Source: an uncultured Sphingomonas sp. (GTDB lineage Bacteria > Pseudomonadota > Alphaproteobacteria > Sphingomonadales > Sphingomonadaceae). Taken from it: a stretch of 8,336 nt of DNA. Both the position numbers and the translations under genes were made by a program. Position 1 is the first letter of the stretch. Each line of letters opens with the position of its first letter. Shown here in pieces: positions 6,809-8,336 of this stretch. The DNA lies in the NCBI GenBank assembly GCA_934555855.1, contig CAKTFL010000078.1, positions 1-8,336 on the forward strand. Reading direction: 5' to 3'. The notes under the pieces were generated by a model. It ran no database searches. It saw only the letters and a program-made list of their open reading frames with translations, and was not told where the DNA came from.

Positions 6809-8336
6809 GGACGCGAGAGCGAGCTGATATAGGCACGCCAGCCGCCGAGCGCGGTAATGTCCTGTGCGCCCTCGATCGCGCGCGGCTCGGCGACGAACCC
6901 CTTGACCACCGATCCGTCGGCCAGCGTCACCGAGCCGATCGCGAGGGGCGCGGGCACTTCGACGACGAAACTGCCGAATGCGGCCACGTCCAGTTCGTAC
7001 ACCTCTACCGCGATCGCGGCGCCATCGGCGGCATGGATCAGCGCCGGCTTGGGCGGTGTAGAATTGGCCATCGCATACAGGCGATAGGTAGGCGCGGTGC
7101 TGGTGGCAGCGACCAGACGGGCGTTGCGGGAGGTCAGCTGCCAGTGCAGCGGCATATTTTCGAGATGGGCGCCTACGACGGCAAGCTTCACGGTTTCCAT
7201 GGCACTCTCGATGTTGAGGGGAGGAGGAGGGGGAAGATCGGCGGCCGCGACATAGGCTTGCCCCGCGTCGAGCAGGCCCTGGTCGCTCCAGGCCGGCGCG
7301 ATCAGCGTGATGCCGAAGCCGGTGCCATTGTCGCGCCAGCCGGCGGGCAGCGCGAGCGCCGCCATGTCCAGCAGGTTCACGAAGTTGGTGTAAAGGCCGA
7401 GGTTGCTGTTGAGCGCGATGGGAGCCGCGCGCATCTCGGCAATGCGATAGATGGTCGGTGCTGTCGGCAGGGCGAGCAGGTCGATCTGCTGCCACAAGGC
7501 ATCGGCCCCCCGTTGCAGCTCGGCAAGGCGGTACTGGCCTCGGAACACGTCCACGCCGCTGACCCCGCGCCCCTCCTCCATGATGGCGCGGACCGTGGGG
7601 TCGATCGCCTCGGGCAGCTCGTCGAGCAGCGGCAGCGCGGCGGCCGTCCGCTCCGCGACCCAAGGACCGCCATACAGCAGCATCGCCGCCTCGCGCAGCG
7701 GCTCCATGTCCACCTCGACCAGCTCGGCCCCGTTGGCGGCGAGCGTCGCCAGCGCTTGTTCGTACAACCGCTCCGCAGCCGCATCGCCCAGGAAGATCCG
7801 CTGGCCCGGCATTGGCACGCCGATCCGGTGGGCGGCCACCGGGCGATCCTCGCCGAGCCTTGAATAAGGATCGGCGGGGTCGAAGCCGACCACGACCTCA
7901 TCTACCGCGCGCGCGTCGGCGATGGTGCGGGCGAGCACGGTGATGCAGTCGAGCGTGCGGCACGCCGGCACCAGCCCGGTCGTGCTCCACCGGCCCTTTG
8001 TGGGTTTCAGGCCGACCAGGCCGTTGAACGCGGCCGGAACGCGTCCCGATCCGGCGGTATCGGTGCCCAGCGCGAACGCGACCACCCCCGCCGCCACCGC
8101 TACCGCCGAACCTGAGCTGGAGCCGCCGCTGACATAAGCGCGGTTGAACACGCAGGCGGGGGCGCCATAGGGGCTGCGGGTGCCGTTGAGCCCCGTCGCG
8201 AACTGGTCGAGATTGGTTTTGCCCATCGGCACCGCCCCCGCCGCGACCAGCCGGGCGACCACCTCTGCCGAGTTGACGGGGGTGTAGGCGAAGTCCGGAC
8301 AGGCGGCGGTGGTCGGCACGGCGGCAAGGTCGATGT
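6796..8336 (-). CDS. atzF: Allophanate hydrolase (5' end beyond window)
   Basis: Allophanate hydrolase (EC 3.5.1.54) turns allophanate into ammonia and CO2, the last step of ATP-dependent urea or guanidine nitrogen assimilation. About 512 residues are visible. The amidase-signature domain opens with IDLAAVPTTAACPDFAY, then GKTNLDQFATGLNGTRSPYG. The cis-Ser is in SGGSSSGSA (codon 8121-8119) and the nucleophile Ser in DTAGSGRVPA (codon 8049-8047), 24 residues apart as in AtzF. The catalytic Lys should lie just beyond the right edge. After a PPPPP linker comes the allophanate-hydrolase C-terminal domain (KLAVVGAHLENMPLHWQL to ITALGGWRAYISS), which separates this family from other amidases. A GTG at 8319 could pass for a start, but the matching residues before it show the gene continues off the window. 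Its stop overlaps the kinase start by 4 nt. Confidence 0.97.
   Translation of the reverse strand, partial: IDLAAVPTTAACPDFAYTPVNSAEVVARLVAAGAVPMGKTNLDQFATGLNGTRSPYGAPACVFNRAYVSGGSSSGSAVAVAAGVVAFALGTDTAGSGRVPAAFNGLVGLKPTKGRWSTTGLVPACRTLDCITVLARTIADARAVDEVVVGFDPADPYSRLGEDRPVAAHRIGVPMPGQRIFLGDAAAERLYEQALATLAANGAELVEVDMEPLREAAMLLYGGPWVAERTAAALPLLDELPEAIDPTVRAIMEEGRGVSGVDVFRGQYRLAELQRGADALWQQIDLLALPTAPTIYRIAEMRAAPIALNSNLGLYTNFVNLLDMAALALPAGWRDNGTGFGITLIAPAWSDQGLLDAGQAYVAAADLPPPPPLNIESAMETVKLAVVGAHLENMPLHWQLTSRNARLVAATSTAPTYRLYAMANSTPPKPALIHAADGAAIAVEVYELDVAAFGSFVVEVPAPLAIGSVTLADGSVVKGFVAEPRAIEGAQDITALGGWRAYISSLSRPGGS

Noticed and set aside
6800..7663. Extension of the kinase frame for about 288 codons upstream of GTG 6799
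   Set aside because: It is out of phase with the clear allophanate hydrolase gene on the same strand, its translation is arginine/glycine-rich noise, and kinase motifs begin only after 6799.
6718..7863. 381-residue plus-strand frame opposite atzF
   Set aside because: It is antisense to a gene with intact family motifs, and its composition is typical of shadow frames in GC-rich DNA.
8317..8319. GTG at 8319 as the start of allophanate hydrolase
   Set aside because: The codons before it (Ile-Asp-Leu-Ala-Ala) continue the conserved family sequence, and the catalytic Lys would be missing.

Overview
This is a GC-rich, gene-dense window. It has the look of an alphaproteobacterium, most likely a sphingomonad. 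The pointers are a secreted UrcA-family protein, a TPR-sulfotransferase, strongly GC-ending codons, and GTG/TTG starts with tight gene overlaps. This assignment is inferred from gene content; no marker gene is present.

Left part (1-1592, plus strand): the 3' tail of an unrecognised gene (stop at 137-139), then a small secreted UrcA-family protein (248-577), a terminator-like hairpin (589-614), a 12-bp perfect palindrome (638-649), and an exported MBL-fold metallohydrolase (663-1592) with all its zinc ligands.

Middle part (minus strand): a secreted seven-bladed beta-propeller protein (2527 down to 1589) faces the metallohydrolase tail to tail. The two stop codons are read from one palindromic CTAG. 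Upstream of it is a possible 50-residue membrane protein (2765-2613).

Right part (8336 down to 2860, minus strand) is one compact transcription unit: allophanate hydrolase (atzF, 5' end beyond the window), then a soluble hybrid histidine kinase without a recognisable sensor domain, then a REC/PAS-like/LuxR response regulator, then a TPR-sulfotransferase. The joins are a 4-nt GTGA overlap, a 14-nt overlap and a 15-nt gap, so all four are probably co-transcribed and partly translationally coupled. Allophanate hydrolase carries out the last step of ATP-dependent urea or guanidine nitrogen assimilation. The kinase and regulator are therefore best read as a phosphorelay tied to that nitrogen supply, with the rest of the pathway expected beyond the right edge. 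The sulfotransferase at the end of the unit has no obvious link to nitrogen metabolism.

I saw no tRNA, rRNA, CRISPR array, insertion sequence or attachment site. The most interesting part is the enzyme-phosphorelay-sulfotransferase unit. I do not claim a wholly new system.
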